From assembly GCA_022605955.1 (NCBI GenBank), contig JAKCOZ010000041.1, positions 5,339,001 to 5,403,000 on the forward strand: a stretch of 64,000 bases of DNA, given 5' to 3'. A program made the translations under genes and the position numbers. The notes below the pieces were generated by a model. It had not been told where the DNA came from and did no database searches. It saw nothing but the letters and a program-made list of their open reading frames with translations. The DNA is from Rallus limicola (lineage: Eukaryota; Chordata; Aves; Gruiformes; Rallidae). Positions 36,201 through 48,316 of the stretch are shown here, piece by piece. Within the stretch, counting starts at the first letter, position 1. Each line of letters starts with the position of its first letter.

Positions 36201-36329
36201 AATGACTGTAAGACAAATTTTCCCTATCCCCATGTGAAATCTTTTCCTAATGACAGCAACACTTACAAGCAGGGATCAAGCACTCCTTCTTTCTGCCAAA
36301 AGGAATTTATGAGCCTACTTTGCAAAACT

Positions 36330-36560
36330 AAAGTTTAATTTCACTTTTTATACAGTTATAATCACCAGTTGTGGTATTTCTTAAAACCAATAATGGATTG
36401 AGCATTCTCCTTTGTGATAATTCAACATATTAAGTGCAAACCCATCAGGAAATGATCTCAATGAATAATATGTCAAAATAATGCAATGCACTTTAGCTCA
36501 TATTCTGCTGATGGATTTAAAACCAGTCTTTAGGAAATGATAATGTTGTTTTGAAGATGA
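36330..36560. promoter_or_regulatory. Candidate conserved non-coding element
   Basis: Includes TTGTGATAATTCAACATATT, GAATAATATGTCAAAATAAT, a GCAATGCACTTTAGC stretch and ATGATAATGTTG. AT-rich but not simple, with no repeat resemblance. Conservation unproven. Confidence 0.2.
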
Positions 36561-37053
36561 ATCTACTTACAACGGACACACTATGACAAACGATTTCTTT
36601 TCAGACCTGCAATTTATAAAGGCCAGGTGGAAGATGATATAAACGTAATGAAAGTTTGAAAACATAACAGGACTGAAGACAGTGCATCAATTTCTGAACT
36701 TCCAATCAAGGAGGTGATGTCCTTAATGGTTTTCTGGAGCTCTGCCTCTCAGAGCTATAATGTTAAAACTATCCAGCTCATGCAGCTCCAATCTTTTCCA
36801 GCCTCACTTTTCTCCCCAGTGTGAGATTATGAAATCCATTTATCTTCACCCAGTAGAATACTCTAGTTAGAGACACAAAACATGCTGCTATCAAGGAAAC
36901 AAAGTGCGCTGGAAAGCCTTCCAATTTATTAACTGTTTACTGGTTCTTTATTAGAGAAATAATATAACCTCCGCTTCTACAAAATCCCCAAGGATTCACA
37001 GGTAATTGACTGAAGCATATTATTCCAATGAACACTGTAAAAACAAAGTTTAC

Positions 37054-37103
37054 TTTCACCATGAGGGAAATACCAGATTTTCACCATGAGGGAAATACCA
37101 AAT
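37054..37103. repeat. 25-bp tandem duplication
   Basis: Two adjacent 25-bp units beginning TTTCACCATGAGGGAAATAC, at 37054-37078 and 37079-37103, differ at one position. The near identity indicates a recent event. Confidence 0.92.
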
Positions 37104-38031
37104 TTTTATCTAAGAAAGAGTGGTACAAGCCAAATCCCGATTCTGAGAACATACTCCTCATCCACGCTACTGAATTTTATCATATACATCCTCAGAAATG
37201 ACCAGGAGATAGTAATAACCTTGATTGGTAATAGCCAGTATTAATGTAGACCAACTTCTTCCAGGGACCCAAAGCTCCATCAACACAGGATACTTGAAGC
37301 AATGGGGCCAAAATCTCAGGAGGAATTAATGCTGCTATTACATCTTCAACTGATACCATCTGATACTATCATCATCATCACTATCTCAGTTAAAACTAGG
37401 TTTGCTGTTTCCTGCTCCTAATGCTTCATTCAGATACAGAACAAAACCAGCATCCAATTGGTAGTAATCAAGTAGAATGAGCAGGGAGCAAGGACCACGC
37501 TTACTCATCATATTGTGAAATATATGCTAACATGTCCTCAAGTAATTGAAGAAACCTGTCTCAAATAGAGAGGTTTGCAGAAACAAGCAGCTGAATTCAA
37601 TGAACACATGTATGCCTGTTCACAGTTCAGCCACCCTGCTGGGAACTGCTGCCATCTTCTAAAATTCAAGCATTTAAAAGCCCAGATGACCAGAATTGTT
37701 CAGACACATGGCTGTCAGTTATGCTTTGCAATAAATGGAATCTTTCGCAGAATCTAGCATCAGTTTAAATTTTTTCTCTCAATTTTTATTATTACTCTGT
37801 CAATTCAACAACTGAAAGAAACAAACACCCTGAATTTCACATTAGGGGTCCATTCAGTTAATAACAGACTAAATTCCTTAACTCTGAAGTAACTAAGTTA
37901 CTGTAATTTTTATGACCTTTGAATATAGTCTTAATATTTATTTGCATTACCATAACACACAATATCTCCAGTTTTAGCATAAAATGCCTTTGTCCTATCT
38001 TACAAATGCAATGGACCCCGATTACTATTTA

Positions 38032-38417
38032 CACAGAATCATAGAATGGCAGGGGTTGGAAGGGAACTCAAGGATCATAGAGCTCCAACCCCCCTGCCAC
38101 AGGCAGGGCCATCAACCTCAGGCTTGGATCTACCAAAGGTTGCCCAGGGCCCCATCCAACCTGGCCTTGAACACCTCCAGGGATGGGGGCATCCACCACC
38201 TCTCTGGGCAGCCTGTTCCAGCACGTCACTACTCTCTCTGTAAAAAACTTCCCCCTAATATCCAATCTAATCCATTCCCCCTTGTCCTGCCATTGTCTAC
38301 CCTTTTAACAAGTTGAATTCCCTCCTGTTTGTAATGCTTCCTTCAGGGACTGGAAGGCTGCAATGAGGTGTCCCCCCTGGCTTTCTCTTCTCCAGGCTGA
38401 ACAAGCCCAGCTCCCCC
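38032..38417 (-). mobile_element. CR1 LINE 3' fragment, well preserved
   Basis: The plus strand opens with ACAGAATCATAGAATGG (reverse complement of the CR1 terminal octamers), then GGTTGGAAGGGAACTCAAGG, TCCAACCCCCCTGCC, CTCTCTGGGCAGCCTGTTCC, TAAAAAACTTCCCCCTAATA, ATTCCCCCTTGTCCTGCC and TTTCTCTTCTCCAGGCTGAA. That is the 3' untranslated end plus the last part of ORF2, truncated at its 5' end near 38417. It abuts a second CR1 in the same orientation. Overlapping short ORFs at 37984-38316 are shadows of this repeat. Confidence 0.93.
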
Positions 38418-38600
38418 AAATCATTAAGGTTGAAAAAGACCTCAAAGATCATCTAGTCCAGCTGTCCCCCTACTGCCTATATTACTAACTAAATCATGTC
38501 CCAAAATACCTCAGCCAACCTTTCCTTCAACACCCCGAGGCACGGTGACTCCACCACCTCCCTGGACAACCTGTTCCAAAGCCCATCACTCTAAAGCAAT
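38418..38600 (-). mobile_element. Second CR1 fragment abutting the first
   Basis: Beginning AAATCATTAAGGTTGAAAAA and GACCTCAAAGATCATCTAGT, then CCAACCTTTCC, CACCACCTCCCTGGACAACC and TGTTCCAAAGCCCATCACTC, this is again the reverse complement of a CR1 3' end, more diverged than its neighbour. It lacks only the outermost terminal octamers. The layout fits insertion of the younger CR1 at the octamer end of this older one. Confidence 0.85.
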
Positions 38601-39912
38601 AGATAAAAAGACACAAACACCAAAGTAAAAACCAGTCAGCAATGACAATGTTTGCAGTTTGTCTACTGTCAACATTTCAATTCTCTCAGCAAAGCAAATG
38701 AATCCTGAAAAGTACTCAGATGGCTTTGCAGGTGTGTACTGTGCAAGCTTCAGTACCGACTTACAGAATGAGAGATGGCAAGACAGAACCAGGCTCAAAA
38801 GGGAAGATATGCACAGCATGTGATCACTAGACAAGAGTAATTAGTAGAGCAACGCAGAATAGGATAGATGGGAAGTTCAAACAGAAGGGTTAACTTTTTT
38901 CTCCTCCACTTCCTCCCTCCCTCTTCCTCTCTCAAGAATCCTTTGATGACAAATAAGTGACCGACATACAGAACTGAAGGAAATGAATAAGCTAGAAGAT
39001 GAGCAGAAAACAAGGGTGAATCCAGAGAAACGGGACACTGGACAAGTTGGAAACAGAACGGCTGAGAAACCTCCATATCCGTGACAAAGGAAGCCATCTG
39101 AACAGTGGGGAATACATGACTGAATGACTCAATGTGACCACAAAAAATAAAAGTCTAATATTCATGTGTACTGTTTCTGCTACCTGCAGGGCACTCAAGT
39201 TCCTCAGAAAAATATAGCCCAGACCTCTGTTATCTAGACTTATCTCTTCATCTGTGGAAATCACAGAACCCCAATCTATACACCACATCTAGAGAACTAG
39301 AGCTCTTCCTACAGACTTATATTCGTAATGTTTATGGCAGCGTGGCTCCTATGAACAAAGGGTGTGATCCTCCCTTTGTGCCCACAGGCTCCCACACTCT
39401 CCAAAACACCCAGGTGACTATTAGGCTCATTCTTAACCAGAACCTCTAATCTTTAGCACTCCATCTTTCCAGGGGAAGAGAGAAAGGATATGCCCCAATG
39501 GAAATCCACTAAATGACAATGGAAATTTCGACATTCTAACAACTTAAACAAATCAAAAGAATGTGGTGATACAAGACTAAATAAATGGGGAAGTAAAAGA
39601 TGACAAAAAGAAATGTAACTTATAGAATACAAAAGTCCTGGTCATTGAATCAATTACAGTGAAATTACAGAATTATAATTGAATCAATTACAACTTCCCA
39701 AAAGAAGCAGCACAGCCTGTTATATGTTCCATTCAGGAACTTCTTTGTATTTTATGACCCAGTATAAAACACTGGGTTAACATGTGGTTTCAATTGTGAT
39801 GTTTATAAAACTGGAAAAATACTGTAATTCACAGAAATCTGCTGAACTACCCTTTGTCCATCTGTAAGAGCCAAGCAGATACCTACTTATACTGTAACAA
39901 GTATTACACTGT

Positions 39913-39930
39913 AAAAAAAAAAAAAAAAAA
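39913..39930. repeat. Poly(A) run
   Basis: Eighteen A residues after TTACACTGT. No AATAAA signal in a convincing position and no retrocopy body recognised to the left. Confidence 0.85.
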
Positions 39931-41224
39931 GTAGGGAAACACAATGGCAAGCTTTGAACCTTCCTAAAGTGCTAAAATGTAAAAATATCTCTAAGAAAGC
40001 ATTTTTCAGAGTACACTCACAAGCAAAACGTTTTTAAGAAATCATATGTATGTGTGTAAACTTTTCACCAAAAAAAAAGGACTTTACAGTGTAGACTAGG
40101 AAGGGGCCTGTGTGTTCGCTCTAACACTACTGGAAATGTGGGGAAAAAATTAGCTAGCTAAACTAGCAGTATGTATGAAATACGGTTTTACCATTTTTTT
40201 TTTTCCTTTTTGAGTTCTGTGAGATAGGAAATCAGCAAGAGACCATCATTATGAGACAATGATGACAATCCCTGGAGGTGATAACCTTTTGTAAACATCT
40301 AGACACCTTCAAGAATTCCTCTCATCCACACAGGACTTGGGTAATAGTGACAGGCACTGCAGCCATGCAGAAAGTCAGCACCTGTCTCAAAACTCCTGTG
40401 CCTAATCAACATCAGAACTGGTATTTTTGTGTAAGCTTGTGCAGTCACATTTTCAGCTGAACTAAGGAGCCACGTCGTACAGAAACTTAAATGGAGAGCA
40501 GAAAAGCCACAAAGGCAAGTTCATCAAAGACTTGGCCACGTTCCCTTAATCCTTCTCCCTCAACTGTGCAAATGTGTGAGCAGATGACTGTGTGGACACA
40601 ACTGTCTGTAACAGTCCAAAACCTCCACAGAAACTACAGGGTCTAGCCAGTAATACTTCAGCACCCCGACTCTCTTATATGCACTCATGTACCTCTCGCT
40701 TCCGATGCATCTCCCATTTGCAGTGAAACCAAAACTACTTTACTTGAAAACAGTTTCAGTATGCTTTACATATCCAAGAGTTGAGATTTCCTCAAAACTT
40801 ACATTTTATAGGTGTTTTATTTCAAAGTGCTATATAAGCACATGTCAATCTTTAATTTTTCTGGCTAAAATTAATAAGTCATGTTGACATTTCATCAAGA
40901 AATGGTTTGTTTTCATTTTTTTAATTACCTCATTTCAAAACTGGAAATATTGATCATTTCAATTACTTATAATTGTGTTAAAACAAAATTATTTGAAACA
41001 CACTAAATATGTTTGGACCTTTTTATAGCTTTTTGTTTTCCAGAAATTTGTATCTTTGTTTAGGATCAAAATGCCGAGTGAAAATAGAGCAATACAGTAA
41101 GTAACTAAATACCCTCTGCACATTCCTTCAACTCCCCACAGGTACACACCAGCAGTTCTGTATTCCTACTTTTTCTGGGTTACCATGGTTATCTGCTTTC
41201 TTTACTTCTTGGAACCAGAAATTT

Positions 41225-41258
41225 AAAAAAAAAAAACAAAAAAAAAATCAGAAAAAAA
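41225..41258. repeat. Interrupted poly(A) tract
   Basis: A-runs broken by single C, TC and G interruptions, following GAACCAGAAATTT. Low-complexity sequence. Confidence 0.85.
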
Positions 41259-41459
41259 CATATTCCACCACATCCTGTAATTCCCTTCTTCATGGTAGCT
41301 TTAAAGTATGAGTGCAAAAGGGCAGTGTGATTCACATGGTCTGGACGACGTTAGACACGTCACATTATTGGGAGGGTCTATAAGCAGAATGACCTTCTCA
41401 GCTATATTTTAGAGCCATATGGACAGTGATCAGCACTTACCAGTTAAAATGGTTGCACG

Positions 41460-41665
41460 ATAATTTTTTAATTCTTGGACCCCGACGGAGGCCAACAGTG
41501 CACAGGCAATGATAAGGCTCTTAATGCATGCAAATTTGCAAGGCATGATGCATTTAATAATCCCTCATCTGAGTAAGTTGTAAAGAAGCCAGCAGGAGGA
41601 ATAATTAATTTACATTAATAGCTCTCAGTGTGGTTTGCTGTAGTGCCCAAGTTTAAAAAAAATAA
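41460..41665. promoter_or_regulatory. Candidate conserved element with octamer palindrome
   Basis: The block contains the perfect 12-bp palindrome TGCAAATTTGCA (41529-41540). With the preceding A it forms an octamer ATGCAAAT (41528-41535), the POU/Oct consensus. ATGCAT motifs flank it on both sides (41524-41529 and 41548-41553). Next come TTTAATAATCCC, GGAATAATTAATTTACATTA and GCTCTCAGTGTGG. An upstream CCCCGACGGAGG adds CpGs. No repeat similarity is seen. This motif concentration makes it one of the better regulatory candidates in the window, though conservation is unproven. Confidence 0.35.
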
Positions 41666-44600
41666 TCTGGAGAGCTGGAAGTAAGAGTTCACTCTGCAAC
41701 AACTATTTGCATTCTGATTCTCTCAAAACCTGTAAGTGCATAATTAGATATCAAACACTTGGTACATTTAACAGAAAGCAAGATGTGCCAGCAGCAAACC
41801 ATAGTAACAGTAATTTGCCAAAGAGTGGCAAAATCTGCTTCTCAGAGGCAGTGAGTTTACAATTACAGAATCATTTCCAAGTGAATCCTCATTATCCTGC
41901 TTGATGGCAACTGATGGATCATTCTCATAAAAAGTCTTTTCAGGTAGAAATAGTGATGGAAGCATTGTATCACAATATGATACACCACATTAGCCTCCTG
42001 AACTTCACGCCTTTTTAATAACACCTTGAAAACTACAGTAAGTCAGAATAATTCATACTCAAAACCATGGTCTTTCAGTGTCGACTTTTTCGTTTTCATT
42101 TAGTTCACATCTAGCTCCACCCTAATGCTTTGTAATCAGGACATATATCTTTTGATAAATGAAAATTATGATAAAACAGACTCTACCAATAGATAGAAGT
42201 CCCACAGAAATAATATCAAATAATTCTGTTTAGCACATCCCCTAATTCTGAACCAGAATGGTTCTCAACGTCATCATTCCATTCTAATAATGTGTGACTC
42301 AAGACACAACTCACTGTGACCATATATGAAGTTGGAAAGTGGTGCCTTTAGTTCAGATCACACAGTTCCGAGCAGTAAGAGAACTCATTTGCATCTGTTG
42401 ATTCTCCATGCCACAGGGCATGTTTTGCCTTCCACTATGGAATAAGTTTTACAGACAACACTGTAGTAGATGTTATTTTCAGAACATGAGCCTATTGTAT
42501 CATCTGGTGCACAACTGCAGTAGTCAGTGAGTTCAACTGCTGAATGTTTCCATTTCTTTCTAACGAAAACAATATGCTTACAATCTGTTCTGCATTAGTC
42601 ACCAGTCCAGAGGGCTGATCTACACTTTTCTACCTATGGCAAATATCTTAACAGGATACAGCATTAAAGGGAATCAGTGGGATGAAAGATGTGACATGAT
42701 ACGGTCAGGTAGGTAGTAAAGTAATGCAAAGCATCCACACTAGAAGAAAAGGCGTTGGTTTGGTAATGTCCAATGTCTTTTAATTCCTTCTCCTAACGCA
42801 TGGAGAAGTAAGATGTGAGGACAAAGGTGTCAGGAACGCTACCAGTCTGTACAAATGGAGATAAATGTTGAGCAGGTTACATGGCAGGAGTCACTTCCAC
42901 AGCTGTATCCAGACTGATACATGCCTGCATACCCAGGGAAAGGTACAGCCTGGTTTGAACATCAGGAGGTACCTTATCACATTCCCCTTCTTTTGAAGGC
43001 CCTGTGCTTTAGCATGCTTTTTCAGGATGCACCTGATGGTATGACTAGCAGCAAGGATGTTCAAGGGACTATGAACCAAACTACAGAATGACCTCAGGGG
43101 AAGACAAATAAAACCCTTATAGGTGGAGAAGTTTTAATTCAATCACTTTTTCTAACTTATTTTTAAACAGTGGGACCTTTTTTTTCCCCACTCCCTGTGC
43201 CTTTTCAGATTTTGATTTCATTACCAGTCACCTCTCCATCTTTCAGACACTTCCCACTGCACATGACCTTGTGCAGAAAGAAAGAACAGCAATTCTCATA
43301 CATTACCATGCTGCCTCTCAAGGTGCAGAAAGATCTCATTATCTGTTCCATACCAGTTTATAAACCCTGACTATTCATCCAATGATACGAGTGGAGCTTT
43401 ATAAATGCAAGAGACCGTGTCACAGACCTTATAGTCATTAAGTTTCATTTATTATAGCATTTGTTTACTATTTTACTTTTGCAAACTGGTGCTTAAACTA
43501 CCTCATATGAGACTATTGGAATTCAAGGTCAGGGCAGGCTGGTCACGTGCAGCTTGCTCTGGGACAGTGATGGTGAAAACATGGAAGGATACCTTTGAAT
43601 GAGATGATGATGCAAATGTATGCTTTTCTGTGAACATATACATTCATATTCCGGGGAAACAGACTGAACAAAATAAACTATAAGCCTGCTATACACTCCT
43701 ACTTTCAGAAAAGTCTTAATTAAAAAGCTAACACAATCAGGACTTACTGCATCACATTAATACTAATTTCAATTAGAGTCCTTAAAAGCATTATGTTCTC
43801 ATACGTAGTGTTCTTAAAGGCTTTAGGAATTCTTGTAGCACACTAGAAAGGCTTCATGTAAAGAAGTCCTTACTGATTCTGTCCCACTGACTCCATAGAG
43901 TACTGTCAATGATGCTGTTGAATGTAAGTAGCCAGAGAAGGATCTACACCAGCCAAAAGTCAGATAGGAATTGCCCCTCGAATGGAGTGATGAAGAGAAA
44001 GAATCACCAGTCACACCTACAGACTGATAAACAGGGAATATCAGTGGTAACTCATGTTTACAAAATAAAAATTTGCATTATTTAATTTTTATTCCCCTGT
44101 AACATGGAACTTTTTTGGCATATGGGTCAAGTTTTGATTAAAGAAATTTAAGTCAGAGCTGTATACTCTGTAAGTGTACTAACAGCCTCATGCGTGACAA
44201 AGAACTTGAGGGTTTTGCCATGTACTATGCAGAATGCATCCATATTTAAATGTCAAATAACAGAGAGCATATTGCATCCTTAATTAAGTTGTTTGAAGGC
44301 TAAACTACTCTTGCTCTTACAATATCTACATCTTTTCTGTTGTCTGAATTGAAGTTTTACTTTTACTCAGGGACCTTGTTCCCAAGGGATCTTCTTACAG
44401 GGGTATTAGAAGACCCCAGTCAAATCATCTTAGGTATATCCAAACTAAATAGGATTTACTTACTTCTACTGTGTTTTTGCAGGCCTCAACTAATTCCCTT
44501 TGCTTTTTTCTGTATAGATTTCAGCATGGCCACACACTGTTATCGTAAAATTATTTTGCCTTTACAGTAGCCATCTCTCTAAACACGTAGGGTTTTTTCT

Positions 44601-44730
44601 AAACTGCAACTGATGCTTCTTCCGGATTGAAAAATCACTGCCCATGATGGGAAATGCTTTGTAAATATTAATTTAGAAATACAATATCAAAGTAAGATCA
44701 TTAGATTCAAATGTATTGTGCTATGATATT

Positions 44731-44757
44731 GGGGGGGGGGGGGGGGCGGGGGGGGGG
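44731..44757 (+). repeat. Poly(G) tract with one interruption
   Basis: Sixteen G, one C at 44747, then ten G. Such a run can form G-quadruplexes and is prone to polymerase slippage and sequencing error, so its exact length should not be trusted. Confidence 0.9.
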
Positions 44758-47700
44758 AATACATCAACATTGACAAAAAAGTTGGCTTTGCAACACATCC
44801 AAATTACACAACAGTAGGAAATGCCAGACCCTACTGGCACAATGGAATCACTGATCATAATGAGATTCTGTAGAAGATAAAAAAATTTGCAATTCTGTAG
44901 TCTGCGATGGCCAAGAGACTATAATTGCTCTGCAGTGGTCACCTCACCGTTAAATATTAAATACAGAAATGAGGATGTGAATTGAATTTGTAACATGAGG
45001 ATACGCAAAATATAATAGAAATACATCCTAACCAGTTTGGCTTCCCTTTCCCACACCAACTATTGAAATCGTAACTGATTCTATAACTACAGGACTAGCC
45101 ATGTTGGTGAAATGAACTCCATGCTTGCACATGGAGGAAACAGCACCATGGTCTTAGCCCCCAGCTGCCTTGAAAGGAACTCTGTTCTCAGGCAAGAGTA
45201 AGAAAGTTAAGCTTATATAAACAGCACTCAAGCAAAATCATATCTTTCAGTACAAGAAAGCTAGAGGCACAGCATTCACAGAGGGAAGTTGCAGATCACT
45301 GAATTTATTCCCTGCCTCGCTGTGTTACAGCTTGGAATTAGCACCTGAAGGCCTAACCTAAAATACAAACACAATTATTGTCAAAGACTAATCCTTAATC
45401 CTTGAGGCTTACTCATGCCACTGAACATTGTTGTTCTCCAAAGTTTTTGCACCAGGAGACAAACTGCAGAGATGAAGTTGAGGGCTTGCAGATGGTTTGG
45501 GAAGGAATGGAGAAAACACTCCTGGTTTCTGGTATTCAGATGGGGAATAAAATAACATTTGTAGATCCCAAAGTATCTACAATTTGGAGATGAACCCAAA
45601 GCATACCAATTTGCCAGCATTAGGGGAAATAAAGGTGAACCACTGGGACAGAATACCAAGTCGGAAAGCAGCTGAAAAGAAAATTTTGGGGGTCTCTTGG
45701 TTTTTTGCTTTAACATAGATAGGCTGACATACAGTAGCCAACTACTGTGCATTTAAAGAGATTTAAACAAAACCAGTTACTCTTAGATAAGTTATAAAAC
45801 TTTTACGGAATTTTTTTGCACGATGCTTGATACCAAACTCTGAAACCTGATTTGACTTCCAAAGCAGGGAAGTGCAGCCTTCATGAGAATTACATACCCC
45901 AAAATTTTCCATCCCTCTATCTCTGCACATCAACGGCACTGAACACACCTCAGTATTCTAGATGCCCAGCTGAAACCACCCCTGCTCCTTACGGTGACAC
46001 ATACCAGCTCAAATACTGAGTCAACCCATCCCGAAGCACTGCTGACTTCAATTTGTTGCTCTGTTCAAATGCCATTAAATCAACAGTAACATTCTACTGA
46101 GGCTGAGTCTTGGAAAAGTCAAATTAGTCAAACAGGTGCCAGGAGCAAGAGCCAGTGAGCAAGAGCCCACTGGAGGCAGCACTGCTTTCCAAAGGGTTTG
46201 GATGTACCTCACACAAAGAAACAGGACTGTATCAAGTATTACATTAGGTAATCTTCAGGAAAGATTGAAGAAAGATACATTCAGCTCTATGGTTGAATAA
46301 AATAAAGCAGGGTAAAAACATATCAGAAGTAGATTCTGTAGACATTTGTTTTGCTGCCTTTCTGTCCTGATCCAAACTGAAGTAAATTACAAAGGCAATT
46401 ATTTTCAGACATGCATTCTTACTTTTAGATCCTATGAATAGGACAAAACTATGGCTTGGCTTTGTGGATTTCTAAAATACTTAAGTCTTACATTTCAGCT
46501 TACATCACTTTGCTGCAAAACTGTAGTTTTTCAAAGTAATTAGCAACATTACTACTAATAATCATTACGATGTTTTTCAGCACTGAAACCTGTATTTCAG
46601 ATTAAAACAGTACTTTGATCACAAATTTTTTGAACCACATTCAATTCTAGTTTCTGTCAGCCAAAAAAAAATTGGCTACCTTATTTGATTATAGAATAAT
46701 AGCACACAACTTCAGTTTCACTTGGAAATTCTTGAGAAAAATAAAGGGTCATTTTTCAGAGAAGCACAATAGATTAAAAGCTGAAATAGAAGATATACCC
46801 TTCTTTTCCATCTTTTGAAGTGTTCTCAAAACCTTTCCTGTCATATTGATGATCCACTTAAACTTCTTCATCTCAATCTGATTACTTTGTTCACACTGCT
46901 TCAGAGATTAGCCCGAAAATAGATGTTTTAGCCATACTGTTCAGCAAATGCCAAGAGCTCATCTTCATAACATCAGTGCTATGTGATTACTTCCTTACAT
47001 CATATTTCCACAAGTGGTGGATTATACAGCCCACTGTAAAATCCACTTATGTTACCATTACCAAGGGGAATTTTATTGCCATAAAGCCTACATGCATTTT
47101 TATCAATTGAGTTTACTAAAAAACAGTTTCAAAGAAGAAATGTCCATAATTCTGTTTCCACAACAGAATTAATTAATCATAAATCTCAAGGCAGATGGAA
47201 CTGTTGTACGGGCTTGGAAGTCTCTGTGCTACTTCCAAAACCATTGCATTTGTTGTTTTGTGATACAGCAAAACAAACAAAAATTGCTTGGTATTCAAGT
47301 TCAATTTTTGTGTTTATGTTTATAAATCTATTCTGCCCTCAGTGTTTTCTGTTTTTCTTAATTTTTGGCTTAAAGGATAGGTTTGACTAGGATTAAGACA
47401 GCTGTGTTTTGAGCATTGCCAGTTGTCTTCAGTTTAATGTACTTATCCTGATCCAATATTATACTGCTAGTCCACCATGAATACTAGGATATCCAGCTGT
47501 CACCATTCCTCTTGGGTTTTTTCCCCTACCTGTATTTATCTTTCTATCCACCTGCACATCCCAACAAGGCATTTACTTCTAGTTTAAGTGCTGTAATGAC
47601 CAGTCTGACACCTGCCAAGGGTTGAATGGCCAGGGTTTGGCTGTTGAGGCTGGAATAAATAATGCCCTGAACAAAATCAGATTTTACAAGAAGCTGTGTC

Positions 47701-47829
47701 TTCTGTAACTGTAATGCTGCATTGTTATGATTCTGCAATAACTAAGATCCTTGTGCTGTCACCTATGGTCCTAAAAACTGTTGTTGTTTGGTCTTCAACC
47801 TGCATCATTCACAAATTTCTTTTCATAAA

Positions 47830-48290
47830 GGAACATCAAGTCCAGGAACTCATAAGGAAGTGGCCAAAACCCCCATTCCCCCAGTCCCTGCCCCTCCCTG
47901 AGCCACAGTATGGGGAAGAAGGGAGTAAAATCCTGACTGAAGTGCAGTCTGCTGAGAAGGGAGCGGTGGGGGAAGGTGCTTTAAGATCTGGTCACACTTA
48001 TCATCACCCGACTCTGGTGTCACTGGGGGTGCAGGGCAGGGCCAGCAATTTGAGAATTTCCTTTCCTTCACTCTGTGTTGAGTCTGTTCTGCCCATGACA
48101 CTGGTTGCAGAATGATCTCTCCCTGGCCTTATCTGCACTCCTGAGCCTCACAATATGTATTTTTTCCCCTGTCCAGCCAAAAAGGACAGTGACAGAGCAG
48201 CTTTGGTGGGTGTCTGGCCTCCAGCCAGGGCCAAACCAGCACACACAAGACACAACTTCCATGAGCATACAAAATAGTTTCCCTTGATTT
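47830..48290 (-). mobile_element. Avian LTR-type repeat fragment
   Basis: The minus strand reads GGTTTGGCCCTGGCTGGAGG, CCAGACACCCACCAAAGC, TGCTCTGTCACTGTCC, GCTGGACAGGGGAAAAAATA, AGATAAGGCCAGGGAGAGAT, CATGGGCAGAACAGACTCAA, AGCACCTTCCCCCACCGC and AATGGGGGTTTTGGCC. This order matches a widespread avian endogenous-retrovirus LTR-type repeat and parallels the shorter copy at 35.8-36.0 kb. The 139-codon plus-strand ORF overlapping it is antisense to the repeat and not a gene. An A-run follows at its right end. Confidence 0.65.
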
Positions 48291-48302
48291 AAAAATAAAA
48301 TT

Positions 48303-48316
48303 AAAAAAAAAAAAAA
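48303..48316. repeat. Poly(A) run
   Basis: Fourteen A residues just right of the minus-strand LTR-type repeat. On the repeat's own strand this is a T-run upstream of the recognised part. Confidence 0.85.

Larger units (their letters stand above)
36026..38031. other. Non-coding DNA with candidate regulatory blocks
   Basis: No gene. Holds two homeobox-motif blocks and a recent 25-bp tandem duplication, listed separately. Confidence 0.55.
38601..47829. other. Long non-coding stretch
   Basis: No gene supported and no large repeat recognised. Contains homopolymer runs, a G-run at 44731-44757 and a candidate regulatory block at 41460-41665. The 123-codon minus-strand ORF at 45381-45752 and the 62-codon one at 42891-43079 have no recognised family. 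Confidence 0.55.

Noticed and set aside
42891..43079. Minus-strand ORF considered as a DNA-transposon transposase piece
   Set aside because: No DDE motif, helix-turn-helix pattern or terminal inverted repeats; resemblance too weak.
47696..48115. 139-codon plus-strand ORF
   Set aside because: It runs antisense through an LTR-type repeat, so it is an accident of that repeat.
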